Source: Aliirhizobium smilacinae (lineage in GTDB: Bacteria; Pseudomonadota; Alphaproteobacteria; Rhizobiales; Rhizobiaceae). Taken from it: DNA of 64,000 nucleotides. A program made the position numbers and the translations under genes. Positions 49,936-60,085 of the stretch are shown one piece after another (within the stretch, counting starts at the first letter, position 1; each line of letters begins with the position of its first letter). Under the pieces are notes generated by a model. It worked only from the letters and a program-made list of their open reading frames with translations. It had not been told where the DNA came from and ran no database searches. The stretch spans positions 1,178,001-1,242,000 of the forward strand of contig NZ_VDMN01000001.1 of the NCBI RefSeq assembly GCF_006335145.1. Reading direction: 5' to 3'.

Positions 49936-50913
49936 CTAGTCTTTTGCGACCTTCTCCGTCTTGTCCCATTGGCCATCGATAAAGCGCACCGCATCGATGA
50001 TCGTCAGTTTCCACACCGACCACACATGATCGCCATCGGTGATCCGCAGTTCGGACGGACGGCCGCCGGCCTGCAGCGTCTCGTGCAATGCCACTGCACC
50101 GCGCCAGAGAAAGAAGCCGTCATCATCGCCGCAGGTGATGAAGGTTGCCGGCAGGTCGGTCTGTTCGGCAATATGCTGGGCGACGAGAGTGAAGATGTTC
50201 TTTTCGTTGAACAGCCGCGCATCGAAGGGCGTGCCGAACGCGCCGGAAAAATGATCGCCGGTCGAAGGAAGCACGACGCCACTGGTGACTGTGGTCCGAT
50301 CGATGCGATGGAAGAAGGCGCTGTCTTCGATGAGTTTCAGGTCGGCCGGGGTCTTGTCGAGATCGGAAGCCGGTACATTCTGCCAGATAGCCCCGGACAG
50401 GCTGGCCACCGCGCCATAAAGATCCTCATGGCCGTAAGCCAGATGCAGCGCGCCGAAGCCGCCCATCGACAGGCCGGCAATCGCCCTGCCCTCACGGTCC
50501 TTGCGCACAGTCATGGTGTTTTCGATTTCGTGGCGGAGATCGGAGGTGATGGCTGTCTCGTAGTCGCCCGGCCCTGCTACGGCGGCGGAATCCACGTACC
50601 AGCTGTTCTCAACGCCCGGCATGACGACGACCAGCGGACGGATCGTCTTTTCCGCAATTAGCCTGTCGAGCGTCGCGTGTATCTCGCCAAGGTCGCGCCA
50701 GCTGTTCTGGTCGCCGTCATGGCCGTGCAACAAATACAGAACCGGCCAGCCGCCTTCCGGCACCTCGCCATCCGGCTTGTAGACGTTGATGGGGAATTCG
50801 GCATCGAGTGCATTGCTGTGAAAGCTGGCATCCGCGATCGACCCTGCATGTGCAGAAGCAGCAAGGCCGACGCTGACAATGGCGGATAGAACAAGCTTCG
50901 ACAAAAACGGCAT
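49936..50913 (-). CDS. secreted esterase D/antigen-85-like hydrolase
   Basis: A 325-aa serine hydrolase with a signal peptide (MPFLSKLVLSAIVSVGLAASAHAG). Features are WPVLYLLHGHDGDQNSW, the nucleophile in GLSMGGFGALHLA, and a late DGDHVWSVWK for the His. It fits the esterase (Esterase D / putative mycolyl-transferase) fold family. The substrate is unknown. It sits between the cysA transporter gene and lpiA in the same direction with clear gaps. Confidence 0.88.
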   Translation of the reverse strand: MPFLSKLVLSAIVSVGLAASAHAGSIADASFHSNALDAEFPINVYKPDGEVPEGGWPVLYLLHGHDGDQNSWRDLGEIHATLDRLIAEKTIRPLVVVMPGVENSWYVDSAAVAGPGDYETAITSDLRHEIENTMTVRKDREGRAIAGLSMGGFGALHLAYGHEDLYGAVASLSGAIWQNVPASDLDKTPADLKLIEDSAFFHRIDRTTVTSGVVLPSTGDHFSGAFGTPFDARLFNEKNIFTLVAQHIAEQTDLPATFITCGDDDGFFLWRGAVALHETLQAGGRPSELRITDGDHVWSVWKLTIIDAVRFIDGQWDKTEKVAKD

Positions 50914-50993
50914 TCCAGCCCTCGCTCTTCATTCCTGGACAGGGCTGGAACGTAGGCAAGGTCGAGGGGTTCCGGCACGACGCCGGCCATCCG

Positions 50994-52031
50994 TTACTTG
51001 GTAAAGATTTTCCAGCGGGTCGGGCGGAAGCGGGCTTCGGAGCCGAGCTCGATCGGCGCGTGCAACGGAACCTCGACCTCGACATGGAAAGGCGCATGGC
51101 CATTGTTGGCGATGTCGATCTCGGCGATGCGGGTGCCGGCCAGACGCCGAGAGGCGGTAACCTTGCCGGACAGCGCCTCGCGCTCATCCGTCAACACCAC
51201 GTCTTCCGGGCGGAAAAACAGGTCGCCGGCACTGTCGGAACCTTGCGAAATACCGATCGGCTCTCCTTGGAACAGAACTGCACCATCCTTCACCTCGACC
51301 GGTAGATGCGAGGATTCGCCGATGAAGGAGAAAACGAAGGGAGATTGCGGGCGGTCGTAGACGTCATCCGCCGAGCCAACCTGCTCGATCTTGCCCTGGC
51401 TCATGACGACGACGCGGTCGGCGAGTTCCAGCGCTTCTTCCTGGTCATGGGTGACGAAGACCGTCGTGTGGCCGGTGCGATCGTGGAATTCACGCAGCCA
51501 GCGGCGCAGTTCCTTCCTGACTTTCGCATCGAGCGCGCCAAAAGGTTCGTCGAGAAGCAGGATGCGTGGTTCGATCGCCATGGCGCGGGCAAGCGCCACG
51601 CGCTGGCGCTGACCGCCGGAAAGCTGGTTCGGATAACGGTTTTCCAGTCCCGACAGTTGCACCATGTCCAAAAGGTCGGAGACGCGCTTCTTGATCTCGC
51701 TTTTCGGCGGGCGGCTGGCTGACGGGCGCACCTTCAGGCCGAAGCCGATGTTCTGCGCCACCGTCATGTGGCGGAACAGCGCGTAATGCTGGAAAACGAA
51801 GCCGACATTGCGATCCTGCACCGAGTGATGCGAGGCATCTTCCTCACCGAAGAAAATCTGGCCGGCCGTCGGGAAATCCAGACCTGCGATCAGGCGCAAA
51901 AGCGTCGTCTTGCCGGAGCCGGAAGGCCCGAGCAGTGCGATCAGTTCACCGGATGCGATGTTCAGCGACACATCGTGCAGCGCGGCGAAGCGGTCGAATT
52001 CCTTGCGGATATTGTTGATTTTGACTTCCAT
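50994..52031 (-). CDS. cysA: sulfate/thiosulfate ABC transporter ATPase
   Basis: A 345-aa ATPase energising sulfate import. Walker A is GPSGSGKTTLLR, the signature is LSGGQRQRVALARAMA, Walker B is ILLLDEPFGALD, and the switch His is in VFVTHDQEEAL. A C-terminal regulatory (TOBE) domain follows. It is the last gene of sbp-cysT-cysW-cysA. Confidence 0.97.
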   Translation of the reverse strand: MEVKINNIRKEFDRFAALHDVSLNIASGELIALLGPSGSGKTTLLRLIAGLDFPTAGQIFFGEEDASHHSVQDRNVGFVFQHYALFRHMTVAQNIGFGLKVRPSASRPPKSEIKKRVSDLLDMVQLSGLENRYPNQLSGGQRQRVALARAMAIEPRILLLDEPFGALDAKVRKELRRWLREFHDRTGHTTVFVTHDQEEALELADRVVVMSQGKIEQVGSADDVYDRPQSPFVFSFIGESSHLPVEVKDGAVLFQGEPIGISQGSDSAGDLFFRPEDVVLTDEREALSGKVTASRRLAGTRIAEIDIANNGHAPFHVEVEVPLHAPIELGSEARFRPTRWKIFTK

Positions 52032-52043
52032 GCGCGATGTATC

Positions 52044-52904
52044 CTAGTGCCGGCCGCCGGCTGCGCCGGCACCGAACCGAAGTTCGAGAAAGGTTTTCAA
52101 TGCGAGCGTGACGAGTGCCAGAAGCGCCAACAGCGAGGCCACAGCGAAGGCAGCGACCATGTTGTACTCATTATAGAGTATCTCGACATGCAGCGGCATG
52201 GTGTTGGTGAGGCCGCGGATACGGCCGGAAACAACCGACACGGCGCCGAACTCACCCATGGCGCGGGCGTTGCAGAGCAGTACGCCGTAAAGCAGGCCCC
52301 ATTTGATATTGGGCAGCGTCACATACCAGAAGGTCTGCCAGCCCGAGGCGCCGAGCGACAGCGCCGCCTCCTCGTCGCCGGTGCCCTGATCCTGCATCAG
52401 CGGGATCAGTTCGCGTGCGACGAAGGGAAAGGTGACGAACACGGTGGCGAGCACGATGCCGGGCACGGCGAACAACACCTCAATGCCGTAGCTTTTCAGC
52501 CATGGCCCGAGCAGGCTTCCGGTGCCGAACAGGAGCACATAAACGAGGCCCGATATGACCGGCGAGATCGAAAACGGAAGGTCGATCAGGGTGGTCAGAA
52601 ACGCCTTGCCCTTGAACTCGAACTTGGCGATGGCCCAGGAGGCTGCGAGACCGAAAACAAGGTTGAGCGGCACGGCGATGGCGGCCACCGTCAGTGTCAA
52701 CCGGATAGCGGCCCAGGCGTCGGGTTCGGCCAAAGCTTCGTAATAGGCCTCCCCGCCCTTGCGGAATGCTTCGACAAAAACCACCACGAGCGGCAGGAAA
52801 AGGAAGAAGCCGAGGAAGACAAGCGACAGACAGACGAGGACGAGCTTGGTTGTGAAGCTTTCATCGGCCGGGTTACGGAAGAGGATGCGGCGGTTCTCAG
52901 ACAT
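52044..52904 (-). CDS. cysW: sulfate ABC transporter permease
   Basis: A 286-aa inner-membrane permease with six helices. The EAA-type loop reads DEEAALSLGASGWQTFWYVTLPNI. Together with CysT it forms the channel. GAGG lies before ATG 52904; the ATG at 52910 is next to it. It overlaps the end of cysT by a few bases. Confidence 0.96.
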   Translation of the reverse strand: MSENRRILFRNPADESFTTKLVLVCLSLVFLGFFLFLPLVVVFVEAFRKGGEAYYEALAEPDAWAAIRLTLTVAAIAVPLNLVFGLAASWAIAKFEFKGKAFLTTLIDLPFSISPVISGLVYVLLFGTGSLLGPWLKSYGIEVLFAVPGIVLATVFVTFPFVARELIPLMQDQGTGDEEAALSLGASGWQTFWYVTLPNIKWGLLYGVLLCNARAMGEFGAVSVVSGRIRGLTNTMPLHVEILYNEYNMVAAFAVASLLALLALVTLALKTFLELRFGAGAAGGRH

Positions 52905-53754
52905 TGCCATACCTCTTTCGGCTCCAGGCCTGGATGAGATTGATCACCAGCAGCATGGCAAAGGAGATCAGCAGCATGATCGTGGCGATTGCGGTCGCAC
53001 CTGCATAGTTGAACTCTTCCAGCCGGATGACGATCAGCAGCGGCGCGATTTCCGAAACATAGGGGATGTTGCCGGCAATGAAGATGACCGAGCCGTATTC
53101 ACCGACGCCGCGGGCAAAAGCGAGTGCGAAGCCGGTCAGCAGCGCCGGCGTCAGGCCGGGCAAAAGCACGTTGAAGATCGTCTGGAAACGGTTGGCGCCA
53201 AGCGTGGCGGCCGCCTCCTCCACTTCGCGGTCGATCTCTTCCATGATCGGCTGCACGGTGCGCACTACGAAGGGCAAACCGATGAAGATCAGCGCGATAA
53301 CGATACCGATCGGCGTGAACGCGATGCGGAACGGCATGAAAAGCGAGCCGATCCAGCCATTCGGTGCATAAAGCGAGGCAAAGGCGATACCGGCGACCGC
53401 CGTCGGCAGGGCGAAGGGAAGATCGACCATCGCATCGATCAACCGGCGGCCGGGAAAACGATAACGGGTGAGCACCCAAGCGAGCAGCGTGCCGAAGACG
53501 ACATTGACCAGTGCTGCGATAAAGGCAGTGCCGAACGAGATGTAGAGGGCTCTGATCGTTCGCTCGTCGGACAGTATGGCGAGGAAGCCGGACCAACCGA
53601 GATCCGCCGTGCGCCAAAGCAGGCCGGCGATAGGAATGAGTATGATCAGCGACAGGTAGGCGAGCGAAAAGCCGAGCGTCAACCCGAAGCCCGGGATGAT
53701 ACTCGGCTGTTTCAATCTCCAGCCCGCTTTTGAAGCGGTAGCGGATGCGGTCAT
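52897..53754 (-). CDS. cysT: sulfate ABC transporter permease
   Basis: A 285-aa permease (CysU/CysT) with six helices and an EAA loop REVEEAAATLGANRFQTIFNVLLP. It pairs with CysW. The N-terminus starts MTASATASKAGWRLKQPS. It follows sbp after 90 bp and overlaps cysW. Confidence 0.96.
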   Translation of the reverse strand: MTASATASKAGWRLKQPSIIPGFGLTLGFSLAYLSLIILIPIAGLLWRTADLGWSGFLAILSDERTIRALYISFGTAFIAALVNVVFGTLLAWVLTRYRFPGRRLIDAMVDLPFALPTAVAGIAFASLYAPNGWIGSLFMPFRIAFTPIGIVIALIFIGLPFVVRTVQPIMEEIDREVEEAAATLGANRFQTIFNVLLPGLTPALLTGFALAFARGVGEYGSVIFIAGNIPYVSEIAPLLIVIRLEEFNYAGATAIATIMLLISFAMLLVINLIQAWSRKRYGNV

Positions 53755-53844
53755 GCTTGGTTCCGAATTCTTCTGACAGGCCCAACATGGCGACGATGCG
53801 GCATGAAACTACCGCACCGTGCGCCGAGTGTCACTTGAAGCCTT

Positions 53845-54882
53845 TTACTTGGCGCCGGGCTTGTAGATCTGGTCGAAGACGCCGCCGTCACCGAAATGCT
53901 CCGGCTGGGCCTTCTTCCAACCGCCGAAGATCGGGTCGTCGATGGTGACGAGCTTGATCGGCGGCAGCTGCTTCAGAAGTTCAGGCTTGACCACTTCAGG
54001 CTTGGACGGGCGGTAGAAGTGCTTGGCCGCAATGTTCTGGCCTTCATCCGAATAGAGATATTGCAGATAGGCTTCCGCCACCTTGCGGGTGCCCTTGGCA
54101 TCGACCGTCGAATCGACGACCGCAACCGGCGGTTCGGCGAGGATCGAGATCGGCGGGACGACGATATCGAAAGCGTCCTTGCCGAATTCCTCACCGGCCA
54201 GATAGGCCTCGTTTTCCCAGGCGAGCAGGACGTCGCCGATCTGGCGCTGGGCGAAGGTCACCGTAGAGCCGCGAGCGCCGGTGTCGAGAACCGGAGCGCG
54301 CTTGTAGAGATCGCCGATATAGGCCTTGATCTTGTCCTGATCGCCCTTGAATTCTTCATTGGCCCAGGCCCAGGCTGCAAGATAGTTCCAGCGGGCGCCG
54401 CCCGAGGTCTTCGGGTTCGGGGTGACGATGGAGACATCGCCTTTCACCAGATCGCCCCAGTTCTTGATGCCCTTTGGATTGCCTTTGCGCACGAGAAAGA
54501 CGATCGTCGAGGTGTAAGGCGAGGCATTGTTGGGCAGACGGGTGCGCCAATCTTCCTTGATTTTGCCGGTCTTCTGGATGGCGTTGATGTCGCTTTCCAG
54601 CGCCAGCGTCACGACATCGGCTTCAAGACCGTCGATTACGGAGCGTGCCTGCGCGCCGGAACCACCATGCGACTGGCGGATGGTGACATCATCGCCGCCC
54701 TCAGCCTTCCAGTGCTTGGCGAAGGCTGCGTTGAAATCCTTGTAGAGCTCGCGTGTCGGATCGTAGGACACGTTGAGAAGCTGGGTCTCGGCAAAGGCCG
54801 GCGCAATGCTTCCGGCGGCGAGAGTCACGCCGAGCGCGAGCACTGCAAGCCGCTTTCCAATCCCATCGGTGAAGTTCAGCAT
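53845..54882 (-). CDS. sbp: periplasmic sulfate-binding protein
   Basis: A 345-aa sulfate-binding protein with a signal peptide ending in APAFAE. Family motifs are [46 protein letters not shown] and [17 protein letters not shown]. It delivers sulfate to CysTWA. AGGAGAG lies before ATG 54882. First gene of the import operon, with a sigma-70-like promoter about 70 bp upstream. Confidence 0.96.
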   Translation of the reverse strand: MLNFTDGIGKRLAVLALGVTLAAGSIAPAFAETQLLNVSYDPTRELYKDFNAAFAKHWKAEGGDDVTIRQSHGGSGAQARSVIDGLEADVVTLALESDINAIQKTGKIKEDWRTRLPNNASPYTSTIVFLVRKGNPKGIKNWGDLVKGDVSIVTPNPKTSGGARWNYLAAWAWANEEFKGDQDKIKAYIGDLYKRAPVLDTGARGSTVTFAQRQIGDVLLAWENEAYLAGEEFGKDAFDIVVPPISILAEPPVAVVDSTVDAKGTRKVAEAYLQYLYSDEGQNIAAKHFYRPSKPEVVKPELLKQLPPIKLVTIDDPIFGGWKKAQPEHFGDGGVFDQIYKPGAK

Positions 54883-54950
54883 AGGGTCTCTCCTGTGAAG
54901 CCTTGGCCTGTAAATTTGGGCCCGTACCTGCGGCCTGTAATCTGGGCTAA

Positions 54951-54978
54951 ACTCTATCGGTCAGGTCGTCTTAGTCAA
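54951..54978 (-). promoter_or_regulatory. putative sbp promoter
   Basis: Reverse strand TTGACT (54973-54978) and TAGAGT (54951-54956), 16 bp apart. The region 54883-55138 holds nothing else recognisable. Confidence 0.4.
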
Positions 54979-55138
54979 TTCACGGCGAAAAGAAGGCAAA
55001 ACTGTTTCCCTTGAAGGGGTTCACGCGACAAAGAATGCGTCCCGCGAACCTAGAGTGGCAGAACGGCAGCGCTGGGAAAACACCGATCCGCAAAAACACA
55101 ATCCGGCAGGAATTGGTTCCGGGAGGTCATTTTCGGCA

Positions 55139-55645
55139 TCACTCCGCCTCCCTTTTCAGGAAAACCTCCGTATGGCCGACCGCCTCCGGCACGTCACGGA
55201 AGGGCGGGCAGAAGTCGAAACCGTAGGCGCGATAGATGGCGATCGCATCGATCATGTAGATGGTGGTGTGGGCCAGCAACCACTTTTTCCGGCGGGTTTC
55301 TACGGCGTTGATCACCGCTCGCATCAGGCTGCCGCCGATGCCTTTTCGGCGGAAGCCGGGATCGACATAAAACCTGTGAAGCTCGTCCGCCGTATCGTCG
55401 AAAACGGAAAAGGCCAAACATCCCGCCGGCCGGCCATCCCAGGATGCCAGCAGCATTCCTGTCCCCGGTTGCGCGTAACGCCGGGCAAGGCTTGCCGCAG
55501 TCTCACCGTGATAGAGATCCATCACCAGTTGCGCATCAACGCCATGGGTCGCAGCCATGGCGACGTCCCATTCCGCCAGTTCACGGCAGAGTGCCGCGGC
55601 GATCTCGAAATCATCCGGCGATTTTGCGATGGACAAGGAAAACAT
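55139..55645 (-). CDS. GNAT-family N-acetyltransferase
   Basis: A 168-aa acetyltransferase. The acetyl-CoA site is the RRKGIGGSLMRAVI loop after LHRFYVDPGF. A C-terminal YRAYGFDFCPPF closes the fold. Substrate unknown. It lies upstream of the import operon on the same strand but 256 bp from sbp. Confidence 0.9.
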   Translation of the reverse strand: MFSLSIAKSPDDFEIAAALCRELAEWDVAMAATHGVDAQLVMDLYHGETAASLARRYAQPGTGMLLASWDGRPAGCLAFSVFDDTADELHRFYVDPGFRRKGIGGSLMRAVINAVETRRKKWLLAHTTIYMIDAIAIYRAYGFDFCPPFRDVPEAVGHTEVFLKREAE

Positions 55646-55726
55646 GCCACGCCCCTCGATTGCAGGAGCACATTAGCATGACCTGTTGCTACTCAATAGA
55701 CAGCAGCATGTTTGACAGAGAGAGAC

Positions 55727-56191
55727 TTACGCCGTCAGCAGTTCGCGCACCTGAGCGGGCTTTTGCGTGCCCTCGCCTGCCCCTTCGATGGCATCGGCGA
55801 TCGTGGTGTTGAACAGGACGTCGCGAGTTGCATCGGCCACACGGGCGAAGACGTGGCGGATCTCACAGAGGTGTTCGCCGTCACAGTCGTCGCATTTGCG
55901 ATAGGCGGTCTGCGACAGGCAGGGAAGCGGTGCGATGGGCCCATCCATCAAGCGCAGGACTTCGCCAAAAGAGATGGCATCGGCGGATTTGAGCAGCAGA
56001 TATCCGCCCTGCTTGCCGCGGCGGCTGACAACGATGCCGGAGCGCTTCAGGTCAAGCAAGATCTGTTCCAGAAACTTCTTCGGGATAGACTGCTGGACCG
56101 CTATCTCCGAGATGAGCATGGGCTCATCCGGATCGGCCTGCGCCAGCGCCGCAAGGGCTCTCAGCGCGTATTTCGCTTTCTGGGATATCAT
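55727..56191 (-). CDS. Rrf2-family regulator, likely of cysteine/sulfur genes
   Basis: A 154-aa Rrf2 winged-helix protein. The DNA-binding part is LISEIAVQQSIPKKFLEQILLDLKRSGIVVSRRGKQGGY. Four cysteines, C91, C100, C103 and C109, form an IscR-like cluster region (PCLS...CDDC...LC), so it may carry an Fe-S cluster. It is divergent from cysHDN, suggesting control of sulfate assimilation; RirA/IscR roles cannot be excluded. ATG 56191 follows an in-frame GTG. Confidence 0.88.
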   Translation of the reverse strand: MISQKAKYALRALAALAQADPDEPMLISEIAVQQSIPKKFLEQILLDLKRSGIVVSRRGKQGGYLLLKSADAISFGEVLRLMDGPIAPLPCLSQTAYRKCDDCDGEHLCEIRHVFARVADATRDVLFNTTIADAIEGAGEGTQKPAQVRELLTA

Positions 56192-56554
56192 CACGCAACC
56201 ATCAACAGCAACGCCGCCGCGAGGCCGATTTGAACCTCACGTCGCCGCTTCACATTTCGCATTCCATGGCTCTGCGAATGGCTTGAAAGCGACATCCGCA
56301 GTCGCCTTTGTGCAAACGTCGATGCCGCATTGCACACTGGCTTATGAACTAGCGCAAACATGCAAAAATTACAAACCTATGCGGGCATTTGCTGCCGTAA
56401 AAACAGTCACATTTGGTTAAGGCGGCAGGTTTTCTGTGTAGGCAGAGCTTTGGAGAGATATTTGCTCCGCAGAACCGGCTGAAGAAACGGCTTTTCCTGT
56501 CATCTCCTTGTGCAACCCGCGATAATGCAAGCACTTGCTGATGAAAGAAGAACC

Positions 56555-57352
56555 ATGACGTCGCATGATGTGATTGAGCGTATCGCGTATGGAGAGGATG
56601 CAGAGATCCTCGCTGCCGAACTGAACGCCAGACTTGCAAGCCTTGATCTTCCCGGCCGTCTTTCCGCTGCCGCCGAACTTGGCCATGCCGTTTTCACAAC
56701 CTCGCTTGGAATAGAAGATCAGGTGATTACCGCCGCGATCGGCACGCACCGCCTCCCGGTCGAGGTTTCGACGCTGGAAACCGGACGCCTGTTCAAGGAA
56801 ACGGTCGAGCTGATTTCCGAAACGGAAGATCGCTACGACATTGCCATCCGACGGTTCCGGCCGGAACAGGACGATATCGATGCCTATGCCGAAAAATATG
56901 GCCTCAACGGTTTTTACGACAGCATCGAAGCGCGTCACGCCTGCTGTCACGTGAGAAAGCTGATTCCGCTCGCCAAGGCACTTGCAGGAGCGCAGGTGTG
57001 GGTGACGGGCCTGCGCCGTGGCCAGTCCGGCAACCGTGCGTCCACGCCGTTTGCCGAATACGACGCCGAGCGCGATCTCATCAAGGTCAACCCCCTGGCC
57101 GACTGGGATATCGAAACGATCAACGCCCATGTGACGTCGCAGGATATCCCGATCAACCCGCTGCATGCCCGCGGTTATCCCTCCATCGGCTGCGAGCCCT
57201 GTACCCGCGCCATCAAGCCCGGCGAGCCTGAACGCGCTGGACGATGGTGGTGGGAAGGTGACGAGAAACGCGAATGCGGACTGCATGTCCCGGAAAACGC
57301 GTCTCAGCCGATACCGGCTTCGGCTCCGCTGGCGAGTTCCATCGCCCGCTGA
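56555..57352 (+). CDS. cysH: assimilatory adenylyl-sulfate reductase
   Basis: A 265-aa reductase making sulfite. Cys130-Cys131 (HACCHVRK) and Cys213/Cys216 (GCEPC) bind a [4Fe-4S] cluster, and Cys241 in ECGLH is catalytic. The CC...CxxC set marks the APS-reducing type, as in rhizobia, rather than the PAPS-only enterobacterial form. ATG 56555 has AAAGAAG. It begins cysH-cysD-cysN. The 360-bp upstream gap should hold promoters for both directions, and no clear operator stands out. Confidence 0.95.
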   Translation: MTSHDVIERIAYGEDAEILAAELNARLASLDLPGRLSAAAELGHAVFTTSLGIEDQVITAAIGTHRLPVEVSTLETGRLFKETVELISETEDRYDIAIRRFRPEQDDIDAYAEKYGLNGFYDSIEARHACCHVRKLIPLAKALAGAQVWVTGLRRGQSGNRASTPFAEYDAERDLIKVNPLADWDIETINAHVTSQDIPINPLHARGYPSIGCEPCTRAIKPGEPERAGRWWWEGDEKRECGLHVPENASQPIPASAPLASSIAR

Positions 57353-57405
57353 CGCTCAAGTCCCCACTCTTTGTGTGAAACATTCAAGACCTACCGGAGA
57401 CCGAA

Positions 57406-58359
57406 ATGTCCCTGTCTGCACAGGAAACGGAAATCAAGAACCCACCCGTTTCCCGCCCACCGCTCGATCCGCACCTTAAGGCCCTGGAAAACGAAGCGAT
57501 CCACATCTTCCGCGAGGTCGCGGCGGAATTCGAAAATCCGGTCATGCTCTATTCGATCGGCAAGGATTCATCTGTCCTGCTGCACCTGGCGCGCAAGGCT
57601 TTTTATCCCGGCCGCGTCCCCTTCCCGCTTCTGCATGTCGATACGACATGGAAGTTCAAGGAGATGATCGAGTTCCGCGACCAGATCGCCGAGAAATACG
57701 ATCTCGATCTGGTGGTCCACACCAACAAGCGCGGCGCGCAAGAGAATATCACGCCGTTCACCCACGGATCTGCGTTCTATACCGATGTGATGAAGACCGA
57801 AGCGCTCCGCCAGGCGCTGGATGCCGGCAATTACGACGCGGCCTTCGGTGGCGCACGGCGCGACGAGGAAGCCTCCCGCGCCAAGGAACGCATCTATTCC
57901 TTCCGAACCCCGGACCACAAATGGGACCCGCGCAACCAGCGTCCGGAACTTTGGAATATCTATAACGGAATGATCAAAAAGGGGGAGAGCGTTCGCGCCT
58001 TCCCGCTGTCGAACTGGACCGAAGTCGATATCTGGCGCTACATCCAGGCGGAAGATATTCCGCTCGTACCGCTCTATTACGCAGCCGAGCGCCCCTATGT
58101 GGAACGCGACGGGATGATGATCCTCGCGGAAGACCCGAGGCTTCAACTGCTCCCCGGCGAAGAAATCCAGCACGGCATGATCCGCTTCCGCACGCTCGGT
58201 TGCTTCCCGCTGACCGGCGCGATCCGCTCGACGGCATCCAACCTCGATGAAGTCATCGCCGAACTCGAGATCGCCACCGTCTCCGAACGCCAGGGCCGCG
58301 CCATCGACCGCGACCAGTCCGGATCCATGGAAAAGAAGAAGCGCGAGGGATATTTCTGA
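57406..58359 (+). CDS. cysD: sulfate adenylyltransferase subunit 2
   Basis: A 317-aa ATP-PP-type sulfurylase subunit. The PP-loop is [22 protein letters not shown], and [13 protein letters not shown] and [14 protein letters not shown] are typical. It forms APS with CysN. Ends one base before the cysN start. GGAG precedes ATG 57406. Confidence 0.97.
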   Translation: MSLSAQETEIKNPPVSRPPLDPHLKALENEAIHIFREVAAEFENPVMLYSIGKDSSVLLHLARKAFYPGRVPFPLLHVDTTWKFKEMIEFRDQIAEKYDLDLVVHTNKRGAQENITPFTHGSAFYTDVMKTEALRQALDAGNYDAAFGGARRDEEASRAKERIYSFRTPDHKWDPRNQRPELWNIYNGMIKKGESVRAFPLSNWTEVDIWRYIQAEDIPLVPLYYAAERPYVERDGMMILAEDPRLQLLPGEEIQHGMIRFRTLGCFPLTGAIRSTASNLDEVIAELEIATVSERQGRAIDRDQSGSMEKKKREGYF

Positions 58360-58360
58360 G

Positions 58361-59866
58361 ATGAGCGCCACAGCAACAGCCAATAGTGCTTCGGCAAACG
58401 TCATACCCTTCGCCGAATCCGCCGCCCGCGTGACACGCGACACGCGCCCGCTTCGCATGATTACCTGCGGCTCGGTCGACGACGGCAAGTCGACCCTGAT
58501 CGGCCGGCTGCTCTGGGACACCAAGGCGGTAAAGGAAGATCAGGCGGCGACGCTTGCTCGCGACAGCGGACAACAGAACGATCTCGGCCTGCCCGATTTC
58601 GCGCTGCTGCTGGACGGCCTTCAGGCGGAACGCGAACAGGGGATCACGATCGACGTCGCCTATCGCTATTTCTCCACCGACCGGCGCTCGTTCATCGTCG
58701 CCGATACGCCCGGCCATGAGCAATATACCCGCAACATGGTGACCGGCGCCTCGACCGCCGATCTCGCCATCCTGCTGGCCGACGCCCGCGCCGGCCTGCT
58801 CGAACAGACCCGCCGGCACGCAACGATCGCGGCGCTGATGGGCATTCGACAGTTCGTGCTGGCGGTCAACAAGATCGACCTGATCGGTTACGACAAGGCC
58901 GTGTTCGAAAAGATCTCGCATGAATTCCGCGAATTCGCACTGGCGCTCGGCGTGCGCCAGATCACGGCGATCCCGATGTCGGCGCTGAAGGGCGAAAACG
59001 TCGTCACGTCAGGTGCTTCGGCCATGCCATGGTATGAAGGCCCGACGCTGATCGAGGCGCTCGAGCTTGCCACCAGCCGTTCGACCCAGGCCGGCGGTTT
59101 TCGCCTGCCGATCCAGCGTGTCGTACGCCCCGGAGAGAGTTTTCGCGGGTATCAGGGAACGGTGTCGGGCGGTGCGATCAAGCCGGGCGACTCTGTGGCG
59201 ATCCTGCCTTCGGGTACGGTCGCGAATGTAAAGCAGATCGTTACCTTCGATCTGGTGCGCAATGCCGCCGTTGCCGGCGACGCGGTGACGCTCGTTCTCG
59301 ACCGCCAGGTGGATGTGGCGCGCGGCGACCTGATCGTCTCGATCGACAACCAGCCGATGACCGGCACGTCCTTCGACGCGCAGCTCGTGGCGTTGCAGCC
59401 AGGCGGTATCGAACCGGGCAAACGCTACTGGCTGAAGAGCGGCTCGCGCCGCCAGCGCGTCACCATCGAACCGCTTTCGCAACTCGACCTGCAGACCGGC
59501 CACTGGAAATCGCATGCATCGGTGCTTTCGATGAACGCGATCGGCAAGGTGCGCCTGTCCTTCGATGAACCGGCGGTGTTCGACGCCTATGAGCAGAACC
59601 GTTCGACGGGCGCTTTCATCCTGATCGATCCCGATACGCTGAACACGGTTGCCGGCGGAATGGTGACGGCCAAGCGTGGTGGTGTTGATGGCATTCATCG
59701 CGGCCGTGATGGCGAACAGCGCGTCGTTCTATCCTTGCCGGCGGATCTCGCGGAACAACTGATGGCGAGCGAGCTTTTCGCCAGCCGTCGCGACGAGGCC
59801 GAAATCAGGCGCATGACATCATCTGAGGCGGCAGAGATATTCTCCAATGCCGGCAGCGATATCTGA
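58361..59866 (+). CDS. cysN: sulfate adenylyltransferase subunit 1 (GTPase)
   Basis: A 501-aa GTPase that drives APS formation. G1 is GSVDDGKST (37-45), G3 is DTPGHEQ, G4 is NKID. The C-terminus is an EF-Tu-like beta-barrel. No APS-kinase (CysC) domain is fused, so it is the CysN form, not NodQ. ATG 58361 lies one base past the cysD stop. Confidence 0.96.
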   Translation: MSATATANSASANVIPFAESAARVTRDTRPLRMITCGSVDDGKSTLIGRLLWDTKAVKEDQAATLARDSGQQNDLGLPDFALLLDGLQAEREQGITIDVAYRYFSTDRRSFIVADTPGHEQYTRNMVTGASTADLAILLADARAGLLEQTRRHATIAALMGIRQFVLAVNKIDLIGYDKAVFEKISHEFREFALALGVRQITAIPMSALKGENVVTSGASAMPWYEGPTLIEALELATSRSTQAGGFRLPIQRVVRPGESFRGYQGTVSGGAIKPGDSVAILPSGTVANVKQIVTFDLVRNAAVAGDAVTLVLDRQVDVARGDLIVSIDNQPMTGTSFDAQLVALQPGGIEPGKRYWLKSGSRRQRVTIEPLSQLDLQTGHWKSHASVLSMNAIGKVRLSFDEPAVFDAYEQNRSTGAFILIDPDTLNTVAGGMVTAKRGGVDGIHRGRDGEQRVVLSLPADLAEQLMASELFASRRDEAEIRRMTSSEAAEIFSNAGSDI

Positions 59867-59878
59867 TCAGGGTTCCAG

Positions 59879-59903
59879 TTGGAGGCGGCTTTGCCGCCTC
59901 CAA
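59879..59903 (+). terminator. hairpin after cysN
   Basis: TTGGAGGCGGC and GCCGCCTCCAA pair around TTT. There is no T-run, so it may stabilise the 3' end or pause transcription. Confidence 0.4.
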
Positions 59904-60085
59904 GCTCTGCCTCCACCCGTGGAATGCGCAGTTGTGCTATAGTATTTACCCTTTGCGCTAAGCATAGTTTCAACTAATCCGCTCAAATCGTGCGCGAGTA
60001 TCGCCGCACCATTTACAACCTGACCGCTATTCATATTCTGCCTTTCGATTCGACATGACTTTATCGTTGATCGGGAGACTGACAT

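Noticed and set aside
53896..55014. 372-aa forward frame
   Set aside because: Antisense to sbp, which has a signal peptide and family motifs.
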